A DNA stretch of 64,000 bases from Marsupella aquatica (Eukaryota; Marchantiophyta), in contig OZ316892.1 of the NCBI GenBank assembly GCA_973895155.1, positions 21,328,001 to 21,392,000 on the forward strand, given 5' to 3'. The notes under the pieces were generated by a model. That model was not told the DNA's origin, did no database searches, and was given only the letters and a program-made list of their open reading frames with translations. Below, piece after piece: positions 21,271 to 33,290 of the stretch (the first letter of the stretch is position 1; the number at the start of each line of letters is the position of its first letter). A program made the position numbers and the translations under genes.

Positions 21271-22396
21271 ATGTCATTTCGATCGGAAGAACTTCTTCCA
21301 GGGATACCCAATAATGTGGCGTTGATGAAGATTACGACCAGATTACGAAGGAGAGACGTGGCTCTCCTGTCTTCACTTAATCATAGTTGGCAGCAAGTGA
21401 TTAGAAGCCGACTTGTGTACAATGCCAGAGTTTGCTGCCATTCACTAGAAACTTCTATAATCCTCCGGATTGGCACTAGTTTTTCTCAAATACACGATGG
21501 GATTTATCTTTATTCCCCCAATGACGAGAGTCTGTACCAACTTCCTCAAGTTCCACATGCTGTATTCGGGGCTGTATTTAGGTCCTCCAAGTTCATGGCT
21601 CTGGACGGTAACCTATATGCCTTGGGAGGGATGAGCACAAATAATCGGAGCTACCAAAGAATGCACGTGTTGGATCTGGCAGCTGGGGATATACACTGGA
21701 AGGAGTGTGCAGCTATGCTACAACCAAAAATCTCCTTCCAATGTGGTATTATGGATGAAAAGCTGTATGTATTCGGTGGTACTTCCCCTGAGGATCCAAC
21801 GTCCTATAGTTGTGCATCAGAGTTGTATGATCCCAAACTGGATGCCTGGTCTCCAATAAAGCCAATGGTACATGAGCAACTCCCCGTTCGAGTTATACAT
21901 ATGGGCGAGGAACTCTTTGTGGCCTGTCGAAATGGACTGGCATCATCATGGCAGGTTTATCATCCACTCAAGGATGAGTGGAGAGTGGTGAAACCAAGGA
22001 CGGATCTGGCTGACAGATTTTCAAATATTGAAAGCGTTTTCATGATGCAAGGAAAGTTCTATTCAGCCGACTCTGATGGATTCCATGTTTACAACAGTGA
22101 CAACAAAACATGGGATCGTTGGTCGTCCATAGCGTATGATGGATTGGGACCCAACGAACTCGGTCAAGCTTGATCCATATTCAATTGTAACAGTTAATAA
22201 TGAACTGTTTGCAATGGTGCGGTGGAAAAGGCAAGACATTGACCGAACCAAAAGATGGTATGTCCTTCGAAGCAGCGGATTCAGTAGCAACAACAGACCG
22301 GTTGTGTGGTTGATTAGTGATTGCCCTCCGGCATATGATACTTTACTGTCAAATTACTTTAATCCTCTACAATTGCTGTGTCCTATTGAGCTTTGA
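21271..22396 (+). pseudogene. F-box/kelch-repeat protein, frameshifted near the C-terminus
   Basis: ATG 21271 is the first in-frame methionine. An F-box follows at once (LLPGIPNNVALMKITTRLRRRD… with a conserved HSWQQVIRS end), so the product would be a substrate receptor of an SCF ubiquitin ligase. Kelch-type blades follow: LYALGGM, LYVFGGT, and weaker ones ending ELFVACRNG and KFYSADSDGFHVYN. The frame stops at 22173, but a second frame from about 22140 carries the expected last blade (NNELFAMVRWKRQ…RWYVLRSSGF) to 22396. A single-base shift around 22140-22170 explains this; it may be a real mutation or a sequence error. The gene has no introns within the coding part. Confidence 0.75.
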
Positions 22397-23302
22397 ACAG
22401 AATCATGGAGCCGATTCCTCAATAAAATTTGTTGACCTATTGCAGTAGTGTTTCCTTTCCTATATAAGATATATATGATATTCCTTGTGATCGAAATGTG
22501 ATCATATGAAGATCTGACATTATTGTTCACCAAAAGGAGCTGAATCCTTCCCTTCCACTTATGTAAGTTTAAGATCTCCATCCTTTTAGTGGGTGTGCTA
22601 CGAGTGGGTAGTATAAGATTCTTCTGAGCAATTAATGTCTGGACTGATTAATTTCGATTTTCGTCTTCAAACCTCTTGTGAGGATTTTAATAATCAGCTG
22701 CGGTTTTGACATGTGTGATTGATCAGTTCTCAACATAGAGGTGTTGGTGGTATATGAAGAGATACTGCAGTACGTTCTTTTCATTTTTTCAATAATGAAA
22801 AGTATTGAAAGACATTTCAAAGTATTGTGGATCATTGGTACACAATGAAATGATCCATTAAAATTAAGTGGATCATTGGTACACATGTATCATGATTGAA
22901 GTCAAATAGTAACTTATAAACAAGTTCACGGTGAAGTCAAGCGTCTCTCCATTATCATGGTAATTCAAATACAATTCATTGTCTAAAAATGCAATGTTGG
23001 GTATGCAATCAACTTGACCTTACTGCAATTATGGTCAAATGTAAACAAAGTCTTTAGATATTGCATCTTGAGCCTCACTCACGACTTGTGATGCACTTAT
23101 TCTAAATTTCTAGATGGACAGATCCACTTTTACAATTAGAGACTAATCCGCTTAAAGTTGTCCTCAGAAAATATATCTGCACTACATATCTGCTCAAGAT
23201 CTTCACGGAATATGTGAAGTACTGGCAATTGCTGTTGTTCCCTCCCTTCAATAATGAAAGTCTCGATGAAGCCATCGTCTAGACCCGGCCCTCCCGCCGG
23301 CC
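22397..23302. other. Intergenic, no gene seen
   Basis: AT-rich sequence between the ends of the F-box and oxidase genes. A short segment, GTGGATCATTGGTACACA, is repeated near 22827 and 22868. Nothing else is recognised. Confidence 0.5.
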
Positions 23303-24982
23303 CTAAGCCATCATCTGGACCCACGTTGCTTTGCTGGGGATTCCGTCGTGGACGACGAAGAGCATGTAGTAAGAGGCAGGTGCAATGATGACGCTTGGAG
23401 GCGCTATTCCAGAGATAGTATACGAATCGCCTCCAAGAGATACTGGACGTCCAGTGATGGCAAGAACTAGCTGCCGTTGCCCCTGACTGAAGGCGTGTGT
23501 TGTGAAGGGTGCACTGTTCATAACGAGAGTCACTGTTCCCACTGGAGCCGTGGCGATGGTGAAGTTAAGCGCGAACGCAGTACCATACTTTAGAGTGGCT
23601 GGGGCGGATGTAATGCTTGGCCTAGAGGCATCATTGGACGAATCCAAGTATGGTGGTGAGAATGCCTCCACTCGAAGCTCCGTGGGAAATGGTCCCGTGA
23701 AAGTGTAGAAATGATGGGTGTTGCTGCCAGCGATAAGAATGCGACCATCGGGAAGGAGATTTGCTGTGGAATGGTACATGCGAGGGATTGTGGTTGGACT
23801 CCAAGTGGTGAAACGGGACCCGGCAGTTGCATTGGGGTTGTAGTTCACCGGACTCAAGCATGGATTGGTCGCGTCACCCCAGCCCTCAGAACCATTTTTT
23901 GCCCCGTTTACTATTAATAAAGTCTGATCGGGAAGCAGGACCATGTCACCCATCGTGCGTGGTGTTGGCATGGTCTCCATAGACCAAGTCGGGGTTGGGT
24001 CCGTGGCAACAATACGGCCGCAGGAGTTAGTGGCTGGATACTGAGCACCCGGGTTCATGAACGCTCCCAGCTGGGCACCACCGCAAACTAGAATCTCAGC
24101 TCTCGCATATCCATCCGTGGATCGAAGGGCCAACATGACAGAGCTCCCCGCAGAAGGGTAGTTGCGAGGACCTCCTGGAAGCGGAGGAAAATTGGATATA
24201 GTTTTGGCCGTTGTGTAGTCGTAAAGGATGGACAGGTTGTTTGCGAATATGAAAAGATTGCCATTGGGGAGGAGATGCACGTACGGGTACAGATTGTCGT
24301 TCTCATGGTCGCTGGTGACTACCAGTAAATCAAGAATTGTGGAGTTCGATCCAGCCGGAGGAACGAACTCAACATAGGGAGTCGCACGGCCACCCACCAC
24401 AATCAGTCGCCCATCAGGCAAGAGCTGGTTAGTTGAATACCATCGAGGCTGCTGTAGGGATGTAGTTTCGTCCTCCACCCAATCACAGGTTCCATCTGAT
24501 TCGGGACATGGAGTGAAGCGCCGTATCTTCGTCAGCCCGTCGAAGTCCCCTCCCGTCTGCACTAGCACTCCACTGGCATCGAACTGACCGGACGAGCACC
24601 AAGTGTCTGTTGATATGAAGAGAGGGTGAACGAGATTAGTATCGGGGTAGAATTCCACCGAATGCGCAGTGCAGTCGTGTTTCAATATGAGGTCGTTTGG
24701 ATCGTCTCGGCACTTTCCATTGGGCAGACTTATGTTTGATGGGCCTGTGTCAGTTCTGTCCAGAAAAATGGCCGTGCCAAAATGTGTGATTGCGGTATGC
24801 ATCGACGCGATTCCTACGTTCTCAGATAAAAGAGACCAATTGCCCTGCGCGCTCACTCGCGGCAGCATTACAGCGTCCCTCCATAACTGCAACAACACAA
24901 TGCACACCAAGGCCGCTGCTCCTCTATTCCATCTAACAAGAAGGCTGCCCTTCATCTGCGACTCCGACCAACTGCCCATCAT
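23303..24982 (-). CDS. Glyoxal/galactose-oxidase-like copper-radical oxidase (secreted)
   Basis: This is an intronless gene of about 559 residues starting at ATG 24982 (MMGSWSES…). The N-terminus has a hydrophobic stretch (AAALVCIVLLQL) ending near VSAQG, fitting a signal peptide. The body is the glyoxal-oxidase N domain (kelch-like propeller) and the end is the DUF1929 all-beta domain. All five residues of the copper/Tyr-Cys radical site can be placed by motif: Cys in TDTWCSSG, Tyr in PRWYSTNQ, Tyr-His in PRMYHSTANLLPDG and His in THAFSQGQR. Family members oxidise aldehydes or sugars at the cell wall and make hydrogen peroxide. The gene ends YYMLFVVHDGIPS…VQMMA, as in plant homologues. It looks intact; its exact substrate cannot be told. 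Confidence 0.92.
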   Translation of the reverse strand: MMGSWSESQMKGSLLVRWNRGAAALVCIVLLQLWRDAVMLPRVSAQGNWSLLSENVGIASMHTAITHFGTAIFLDRTDTGPSNISLPNGKCRDDPNDLILKHDCTAHSVEFYPDTNLVHPLFISTDTWCSSGQFDASGVLVQTGGDFDGLTKIRRFTPCPESDGTCDWVEDETTSLQQPRWYSTNQLLPDGRLIVVGGRATPYVEFVPPAGSNSTILDLLVVTSDHENDNLYPYVHLLPNGNLFIFANNLSILYDYTTAKTISNFPPLPGGPRNYPSAGSSVMLALRSTDGYARAEILVCGGAQLGAFMNPGAQYPATNSCGRIVATDPTPTWSMETMPTPRTMGDMVLLPDQTLLIVNGAKNGSEGWGDATNPCLSPVNYNPNATAGSRFTTWSPTTIPRMYHSTANLLPDGRILIAGSNTHHFYTFTGPFPTELRVEAFSPPYLDSSNDASRPSITSAPATLKYGTAFALNFTIATAPVGTVTLVMNSAPFTTHAFSQGQRQLVLAITGRPVSLGGDSYTISGIAPPSVIIAPASYYMLFVVHDGIPSKATWVQMMA

Positions 24983-25176
24983 GAATCTTGATCGCAGCAA
25001 TGCAGGACGTTGAGTTGAATTGCACTATGCCACACAATTCGAACTGTAAGCTTCAAGCAGGGTGTCACAATCCCAACATCGTTTGCTGCCCGCTTTCACA
25101 TAGATAATTGAAGTTTTGCTGATGTCTAGTGACAGCCTTCTCTCTAGATACAGCACGGCTATCTGTTTAGGGTGAG

Positions 25177-25262
25177 AAAGAAACCCAAGTGTGTGAACGG
25201 TACACTAGCGGCAAGTGCAAAAGAAACCCAAGTGTGTGAACGGTACACTAGCGGCAAGTGCA
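25177..25262. repeat. Tandem duplication, 43-bp period
   Basis: Two near-perfect copies of a unit beginning AAAGAAACCCAAGTGTGTGA, starting at 25177 and 25220, upstream of the oxidase gene. Confidence 0.9.
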
Positions 25263-25489
25263 GTGAGATTTTTTCCCGGCAGCGCGCTGCTGGGTAGGAG
25301 TTCGCACTCCTCTAGCTCGTCTCTTGAAATTACTCTCAGCTCGTGCACAAGGAACTGGCCTCACCAGTGGTCATGCATGACACCTCCGTCCTGAGGTGGC
25401 TAGCAACTGTGGCTGCACCTAGATGATTTGGTAACTCAGACAATTCTCAGGCCTTATGTATTGGGTCTTCTACTTCCGTGGATAACACT

Positions 25490-26940
25490 ACTGCCTTGGG
25501 CCATTAGCTTAGCTAATACTGACCCGTGCTTAACGGTCTCAAGGCGTTTTTTAATCCGACCAATTGTTAAAATTTCTTATATCCTTACAAGCCCCTGTTT
25601 AACTATGGGTTTGATCATAATGAATGCAGGGGTTACTTGGAATGCCCCAAGTCACCAGTACATGTGTCTAGGCATGGTAGCCCGGTATACATGGTTCAAT
25701 ATGTGCCTATAATAAGCACATTTTTGGAGAATTCATTAGATGGTTGAGATCTCTTTTATTGGTATGAAACGCTAGACTGAGTGCGTGTTTTAACTCTCCC
25801 CGCCACACTCCCTCGCTCCCCAAAGTTTCGCACTCGGCCAGCGTCCCCCCTGACTCGGCCCCAGCTGGCATTCCTTGTCTTTCACTCAGTACTTTGTTTT
25901 TTGCAGGCTCGTTTTGTGCGTGTTTGTGTGAGTTTATGAGGTTTTTGTGAGGGATGCTTAGGGTTTACATGAGAAAACGTCAAGGCAGGCATTGAGGATA
26001 CGCACGGGGTCAGACTTGGCATAAACCCCCCTAAACTACTGCCCTGGGCCATTAGCTTCACTAATACTGACCCATGCAACATCTCAAGGCATTTTTTAAT
26101 CGTGTTTCCCCACTAATTGTTATAATGTCTTATAACCTTACAAGCCCTTGTTTAACAATGCGTTTATTATAATGAATGTAGGAGTTATTAAATCACAAAT
26201 AACACTAGCCCTACTACCTCTCTTTGAACATGAGTAGTGGGGAGGACAATAAAATGTCCCCAAAATATATTCCTTAATCATAGTCTTTGAAGATCAATAA
26301 AATGATAAAAAAAATTCTGATGCATGTCATCATTTTGATAATCATACATTGGGTATGATATTCTTTCCTATGCACATCCCTGTTTCTTTGCACATATGTT
26401 ATGGTGGAGCCATAGAGCACTTTTTAAAATGTAAACAAAAACTTGACAAAGAGCATGCATGCCTATAGTTTGACATGCATCATAGTCATGTGTTTTCCCA
26501 TCCACATAATGAGTCAGACATGGAGTTCCTATCTAGACCCTTCACTCTAGAAGCCTAGGCCCCAACTCTAGCTTATAGTTGACACTTTATAAGTAGGATT
26601 TGACAAAGGTGTATAATATGAGCTTGGAATGCCCCACTTGACCTCGGTACATGTGTTCAGACATGGTAGGCTGGACATGATTTAAAATGTGCATATAATA
26701 AGCACCTTTTTGGAGCATTTATTAGACGTTTGAGATCTCTTTTATGGCTATAATGCAGTCCCCCCCCAAAAGTTATCCCAGCTCACTCGGCTCCCCCCTG
26801 GCATTAAGTGAGTGTCCCTGATTGAGTACTCGTTTTCTGCTTGTTTGGGTGAGTTTTTTAGGTTTTTGGGAGGGATGCTTAGGGTTTACACGAGAAAAAT
26901 GTCAAGGCAGGCATTGAGGATACGCGCGGGGTCAACCTTG
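25490..26940. repeat. Diverged tandem duplication of about 0.55 kb
   Basis: 25490-26030 and 26036-26940 share the order of blocks: CTGGGCCATTAGCTT, then TTACAAGCCC, CTTGGAATGCCCCA, ATAATAAGCAC, GAGATCTCTTTTAT and GGGATGCTTAGGGTTTACA…GGCATTGAGGATACGC. The second copy has about 430 bp of extra sequence (26190-26620). It is probably an old transposon or LTR remnant; no ORF supports a class. Confidence 0.75.
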
Positions 26941-28200
26941 GCGGCGGGTTTGGAGGTTGGAGGTTCTTTTGTTTGCTTTCCCAGCTTGTCATCGCCACCA
27001 TGTAGCTTTGAGCTCGATGATGCTGGCGCCACTCCGAAGGAAGGAAGAAGAGTGTTGCTTGGAAGGAACAGCATTGCTTAGGAAGGTAGGTACCAAACGT
27101 CTGCAGCAATCACGGCGCTACTGCTCTTCAATTCCTGTGACGCGCCCGAGTCCCAAGTTGTTGCTCCTCTTGCAGATTTTAGGTAAGAGGATTTTATTTC
27201 TTTTTGTGTTCCTTCCGCTTCTCCTTCCCATGCTCAAGTTCTTCCGCTTCTCCTTCATATGTTCAAGTTGCGCGCTGAATGCAAAAACCCGAGTGACTGC
27301 GCTGAATACAACACCTATCTCTTTGACAAGAGTTTTTTTATAACAGGTGAAGAGCACTGAAAGGTGTTGGAGTTGGAGGGGATCGCGGAGGCCTTTCACA
27401 GGTGGGTTTTCGTTACGGACCCCCATGAGAGGTCTCTTGCAAATTCTTTAGCATACACCTCAGGTTTTGGGAGGGAGTCCGTTCACAAGTGGGTTTCGTT
27501 AACAAACACACGTTAACATACACATCTACACCAAGAGTGAGGGCCCACGGGACTACTGAAAGCATATATATAAGTGCCCTTGGCACCAGTACATACTCAA
27601 CAGCCTGTTCAGACGCCTTTCCCGACCTGTCACGGCCACTCCCTTAGTTTCCACTGTAGTAACTCGGCCTACTTTGCAATTCAACCATTGCATGCTCTCC
27701 TGCCAAGTGACTAAGCTAGAGACCAAAGACTTGGATATCCCCTTGAGTTCATTCAGCAGCATCATATATACCAAACTGACCAAAGATTACAACATCTCTA
27801 GAGCAAGGATCATTTGTTCAGGTTTTGGTTGAGGCAGATGTTTGTTTGAACGCTAGCATCTTCAGAGTACGTACGTAACCACATCTTCAGATCGGGCTTC
27901 AGGCTTTTAGTTAAGCTTCACCGTCAGAAATCGCCTGGTGGAAAGAGCAACTAGGGTATATATAAGGCTGACCGGATGGTCCTGTCCTCTACTCGAAAGT
28001 AACACCCTCCATCTCCAACCCTGGAAACTAGAATACTATCTCTCCATTAAATTAATTACTACTCACTAGCCTGGACAGTGTTGGGTTAGTATGGACTGCT
28101 TTACTCATATATTGGAAAATGACCAGAACAATCTTGGACTTGGGGGATGTAAACCCAAGCTATCCAAGTTCTATTGGATATGCCTAAATATATATTGAAT
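26941..28200. other. Intergenic, no secure gene
   Basis: Short open stretches (26957-27343 and others) lack recognisable domains. The region may include 5' exons of an unknown transcript starting with the second repeat copy, but nothing decides this. Confidence 0.35.
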
Positions 28201-30136
28201 TTACTCGGGTCCGGCCCCAAGATTTCCTAGCTTTACAGCGCCGGTCTTGATGCAGGATTCCCACACATCTAGTCGCAAAGCTTCTAATCCTTGTTCTTCA
28301 GGTTCTGAGTCGTCGAATAGCCATCCCTCGATCTTCGCCAATTGATTTTTCTCCAATTTATAGGCAAGTTTCCGTTGCTTCCTACAATAATTCTCGAACC
28401 AGTATGATACCTGCATTTAAGATTCCAGAATATAAGCTACTCCAGATGACACTCTGCATTTAAAATTCCAGAATATAAGCTACTCCAGATGACACGGTTG
28501 GGGTTTTTTCGACAGAGTTGAAGGAAAATTGTGCCAGGAGTTGTGCTGGGAAAGTGCGCGCCTTTACTTACTTTTTTCAAGGTGAGTTTGGCTTCGTTAG
28601 CCAGCTGAATTTTCTCCTCCTTAGTTGGCCTTGCATTTTCAGGGTGGGTTTCGACCCATGCTCTGAATAAACACCACGCAGATTGTCAAGCAGTTGTTCA
28701 CAGAATGCTACAGGTACAGAGAGATTTACAACACAAGTGTAAGTTGCATTTCACTAGCTGGACTAGCTAGCGCACTACGTAGGTAGATACTATACCTGGA
28801 TAATCATTGTGTATTCAAAACATTGCAAGCTATTAAAGTTTCAACAACTAGAAGCAGAACCAGTCTCTGCCAATTAATTACTTGTTACAAGTACGTACTG
28901 TCTACTAGCAATGAAGTCAATTAGCTACAGTAGTGAAGCTCTTTTGGTCTTGGTAGCGAATTTATACTTCAACACACTGATTGCATCGTCAGGGTGGTGG
29001 TTGTTTCTCTTATAGCTGACACCAGCACTGTTTGTGCCCATCGCCCGTTTCTTCTCCCTTTCATTGCCGAACCAGGTGTTGACCTACAAGTGTTAATTTT
29101 CGAAAGCTGAAATTAATAATTGCGGCTGAAATATACTTTGATAGTTAAAAAACTCGTGTGATTTTCAGGTAGCTAACAATTCAAAAATTCTGGCCCCCTT
29201 CTAGTTTCTGAGGTGCACCAAAAGGAAATTAACTGCTACCTGCTTTATTGTGAGCCCAGAGAGCTTCGAAAGCTTGTAAAGCTGCCTATCGTTGGGATAA
29301 GGAGTTTCGTTATCATAAAAGTTCCTGCAACCGAAGTAGAGAAGTTAAAAATATTGTCTATTCATATTCATCGGAAATGCATGCCAGCCAGATAACATTC
29401 ACTTCCAAACCCCCAAAAAGTGGAAATTTTGATACTTGCATGAATGATGAGAGCTCGCCAAGTTAGTTCATTTGTTCAATCAAATACATTACGATCACCT
29501 AGAGGTGTAAACCTACTCATGGAATATAATCCTTAAATGTTACCTCATGCTCAACACAGCTGCTTTAGAGTGGCGATGAATCCTTGTCTGTTGGCAATCG
29601 TCGGCTCCCAGGGAGATCCCCTTCCTCGCGGACTTTATTCCGATGATGTCCGGGAGTGCAATATCTTGATCCTTGGCCCGTGTCTTCTCACGTTCGTCCA
29701 GCCTGCCACTCATACCTATCCCATCTGCAACTCCACAACTGCTTCGGGTCTCTGATGGTAGATTTTTTTTGGTCTGCATTTCCACCTTCAACTCGTAAGT
29801 CCTGTCACTCATATCCAGGGATTCAATTTCCTCCGCGGTGAGGTAGTCCTCGAAAAGTACAGTATCCAGGACAGCTTGCATGCCAGCTTGCATGACGACC
29901 TCCCCGGTGGTCAGCGACGGTGAAACTCCTGCAGTCGATATGTTGCTTACATTCTCCCATAAATTGAGCATGTCCTTGTCTTGGTCCATCGTGGTGAGCA
30001 CAGAACTTGGCATCTTGCAATTGCTTTGACCGTCCCATCCACTTGGGTCTTCATATGTTGAGCTTGCCGTGTGCAGATGTACAGAACTCGGAGAAGGACC
30101 CACGTAGGTCAAATTACCAGCAGGGTTGCTGTCCAT
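28201..30136 (-). CDS. Protein with two TALE-like homeodomains
   Basis: Five exons are predicted on the minus strand: 30136-29544, 29324-29240, 29083-28929, 28662-28572 and 28410-28201, in consistent phase. Acceptors end in AG and donors are GTAACA, GTAGCA, GTAGCT (weak) and GTAAGT. Residues 1-190 are unstructured and Ser/Glu-rich. Homeodomain 1 spans exons 1-3: a first helix around HSKAAVLSMRNFYD, the PYP insert (NETPYPNDRQLYKL), then GLTIKQVNTWFGNEREKKR. A linker of about 40 residues (HHPDDAISVLKYKFATKTKRAS) leads to homeodomain 2 in exons 3-5: LLAWVETHPENARPTKEEK, LTLKKVSYWFENYCRKQRK. Both recognition helices keep WF.N. The tail is acidic. It should be a nuclear DNA-binding protein. No KNOX, BEL or other flanking domain is seen, so the class is uncertain. 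It looks intact. Confidence 0.75.
28411..28495. repeat. Tandem duplication, 43-bp period, in the last intron of the homeodomain gene
   Basis: Two copies of a unit starting CTGCATTTAA, at 28411 and 28454, adjoin the acceptor of the final exon, so the intron's AG region is duplicated. One substitution separates most of the units. Confidence 0.9.
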
Positions 30137-33089
30137 ATTGACTGCAATTCAGATATATTTCATTGAAATGTTTAGTACACCTTCATATTGACTAGAATCT
30201 AAACTTGAACACATCACTTCCAAGAGTAAATTAATTCATGCCGCGTACGCATATCTCACTGAGAGCAAGCTACGCTCTTGCACTTATTGGTATAGCTTAC
30301 GTGAGAGACCAAAAGAATACACACATCGCCTCCCCACCATTGTTTAATTCGAGAAAAAAAAACACTGTTAATTGGCGACCCACTCAGGACTCAGAATCAG
30401 CAATTTGACACTGGCCAGATACGAAAGTTGACATTGGTCTCGCAACCAGAGTATCTAAACTTACAGTGCCCACCTCGTTGAATGCGCTCCCGAAATGCAA
30501 CACCAGTCCTACAGAGTGCAAAGCTCCTCACCAAAATTAAGATGACAGAATGCAAAAGGCAAAATGCTTGAGATGCTGCGAATTGAGTGGGGGCATCCGG
30601 CTTAAATGAGACAGACCTGCAACCTAGACCAGAAGAAGTCCCAGCAACAATCCCAACCAGTGACTAAGAAAGAGCCTGCCGTTACAATTCTAGTAATGGT
30701 TAGATAACCCCAGTCACAGTAATAACCCTACTTATACATTGGCTAAGAACATGTACCAGCTGTAGGAGTTCTAGACGCAACGTACCATCAGGCCTGGAAG
30801 CTCGCACAGCACTAAGTAATAATCCCATGCCAGTGACTAATTAACACAGAGGTCTGCCGTTAATTAAGGCTGCGCGCGCACAGGCGGGAAGAGTTCCCTG
30901 AGGTTACTGTGAGGCTATATAGTTAAAGGAAACAAACCCTAATAATTAAGTTCCACCAATAGATATCACGCGCAATAACCTCGGGCTCATTGGCTGATGA
31001 CATGCAGACTGTGCTATTAAGATTGCCCAGGCTACCAAAAGGCTAAGGTGATGTCCAAGGCATAACACGAGTAACCGATTTAGCATTGGCAGGGAACAGA
31101 TCGGAAGAGTATGTACACATGTAACCAGGAGCAAATGATAGTACTTGTTGGTCAGATAATAGCTGTTAACATTCACAGGGAAAAACTGTCACATGCCCCC
31201 GTTGGAAATCAAATATATACTACCTTATGTGTGACTTTTACCTAGTTTGATATTGGTGTTCTTAAATACTACTTATATATTTGTATTTTCCTTTGGTAAT
31301 AAGTGATTTTTGCCTATTCTCTTGTGTTCAGATGTGAATTTGTAGATTTACCTACAAACGCTAAAACACACATGTATGAGACTCTATGGTAACAAGGATA
31401 TAGCTAAGAAACAGCTTCATCATGGTTGACAACAATTGTAATATATCCACATGACCAAAACCTTTCAACAGGAGGAATTTGTTCGCAGTCCTGCTGGGCT
31501 ACAAGCAGAAACCGTCTGGATCGAGGGAATAGCAACTAGTGTACAAGGCTGACCCGTAGTCAAGCAAGCATGCAACGACCAGATCACCAGATCAACCAAC
31601 ATGTCAATCGACAGGAAGGTGGAGCTCCAGTCATCAGATGATGTTATATTTGAAGTGTACATGTCCGTTGTGCAATACTAAAAAAAATGAGAGAAAGATG
31701 TAATTGAGATCACTGGAAACGGAAGGTACGATTCCCTTGCCTTTTGCTCAATTTCACATTTTTTACTTTTGTTCACCTCAACATATTTACCGTCTCTTTA
31801 ACATCTTTTCTCCATCTCCTTGACATATTTTCCTCATCTTTATATTTTTTTTCACCTTGAGTTCTTTTCTCTCCTCGACCTCCGGCCTTTTTTCACCTTG
31901 ACCTCATTTCCTCGCCTCAACATTTTTTTCTCTCATCAACATATTTTTTCACCTCAATATCTTTACCTCACCTCCCTATCTTTGCCTCGCCTCAAAATGT
32001 TGTCCTCTCTTTGATATCTTGCCCTTGCCCCAACATCTTTGTCTCATCTTGTTCTCACCTCAAAATCTTTTGTGTAACACACATGCATCAGGCTAATAAC
32101 ATGTAGTATCCCAAAACTAAGGGAGGTAGTGAAACAACCCGTCACTTAGAGAACTCAAGCATCACTAGAAGGAAATTGGGTTTTTACAACTATGTCCTTT
32201 TTTACTCCTGGTCGGAAACAACTCTTAAGCAATCCCAACAACTGTGTTTTCGAAGAGTGGTATCTGGCTTGTAAAAGCAACTAAGTTTACCACTGCAATA
32301 GAAAGAATAACTCATTTGTTCTATTTGAGTGACTAAGGACAATTTAAGAAACTACTCTAATTATAGATGAAGAGGATTCTAGTTACTTGTTTAAGGTAGT
32401 TTTGTAGTTATTTGGGTGACGGTGGCTAATGACTATGACACTTAGAGTTATATGGGACAACGGTGAGAAAGGACTGGCCCAACATAAACCTTGAGACATT
32501 GGTGTTTTCCATGGTGGCTAATGATTATGACACATAGAGTTATATGGGACAATGGTGAGAAAAGACTGGCCGAACAGAAACCTTGAGACATCAGTGTTTT
32601 CCATTAAAAGACTTGGTCAGGAACATATAGTTGTACACTTCTATCTTGAGCAGCTGCTATATATTTGCTGAACAAATATATGTTGGACCATTAATTTGTA
32701 GTTTGATTTGGCCTACAAATCATTTCTTAGTAGCAACCAGGGTAGCAAGCTCTTTACGCAGTTAAATGTGGATTTGCATGGGCCAGTTGGTAATGAGCAC
32801 GGAACTACTACAATGCAAGCTCTGCGGTTGGGAGTATAAATATTCTGGTGGAAATACAATCTTGCAACTTTAGGATTGCAAGAGAGTTTGCTGGTTACTC
32901 AACCATAAGTAGACTTCATCTTGTACAACGTGTGAGTACAAATAAACATTGAAATTGTTTTAATTTTACAAAATATATGTATTACAATGTGCAGTGCAAC
33001 AACACTCCCAATTTAGATCCGCAAAAGTTTTTATAAATTGCTATGTAGACCTTCTATCGGCATATGACCCAGTAACCAGTTCTCTGCTT
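30137..33089. other. Intergenic region without a supported gene
   Basis: It contains a T/C-rich low-complexity stretch (about 31730-32060) and a tandem duplication of about 88 bp (32424-32511 and 32512-32602, both starting GTGGCTAATGA). No coding region or RNA gene is recognised. The sequence just upstream of 30136 is presumably the homeodomain gene's promoter. Confidence 0.5.
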
Positions 33090-33097
33090 CTTCTATA
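33090..33097. repeat. Left target-site duplication of element 2
   Basis: CTTCTATA (33090-33097) is repeated exactly at 44379-44386. Confidence 0.88.
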
Positions 33098-33290
33098 GGG
33101 GTATTTACATAAGACAGGAAACAGGAAAACAGGAAACCCAAAAGAGGAACCGATGACAGGAAACAGGAAACCGAATATAGAAAACTTCAGCGAAGAATTA
33201 CGGAAATTTTTCTGGTGTGAACAAAGAACTTGACATTCAAAACAGGACGTTTAGAAGATTCGAGTTGAATGCACAAAAAATGGTTAAGAA

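Noticed and set aside
31730-32060. Possible ORF 31820-32014
   Set aside because: It is T/C-rich low-complexity sequence without a domain.
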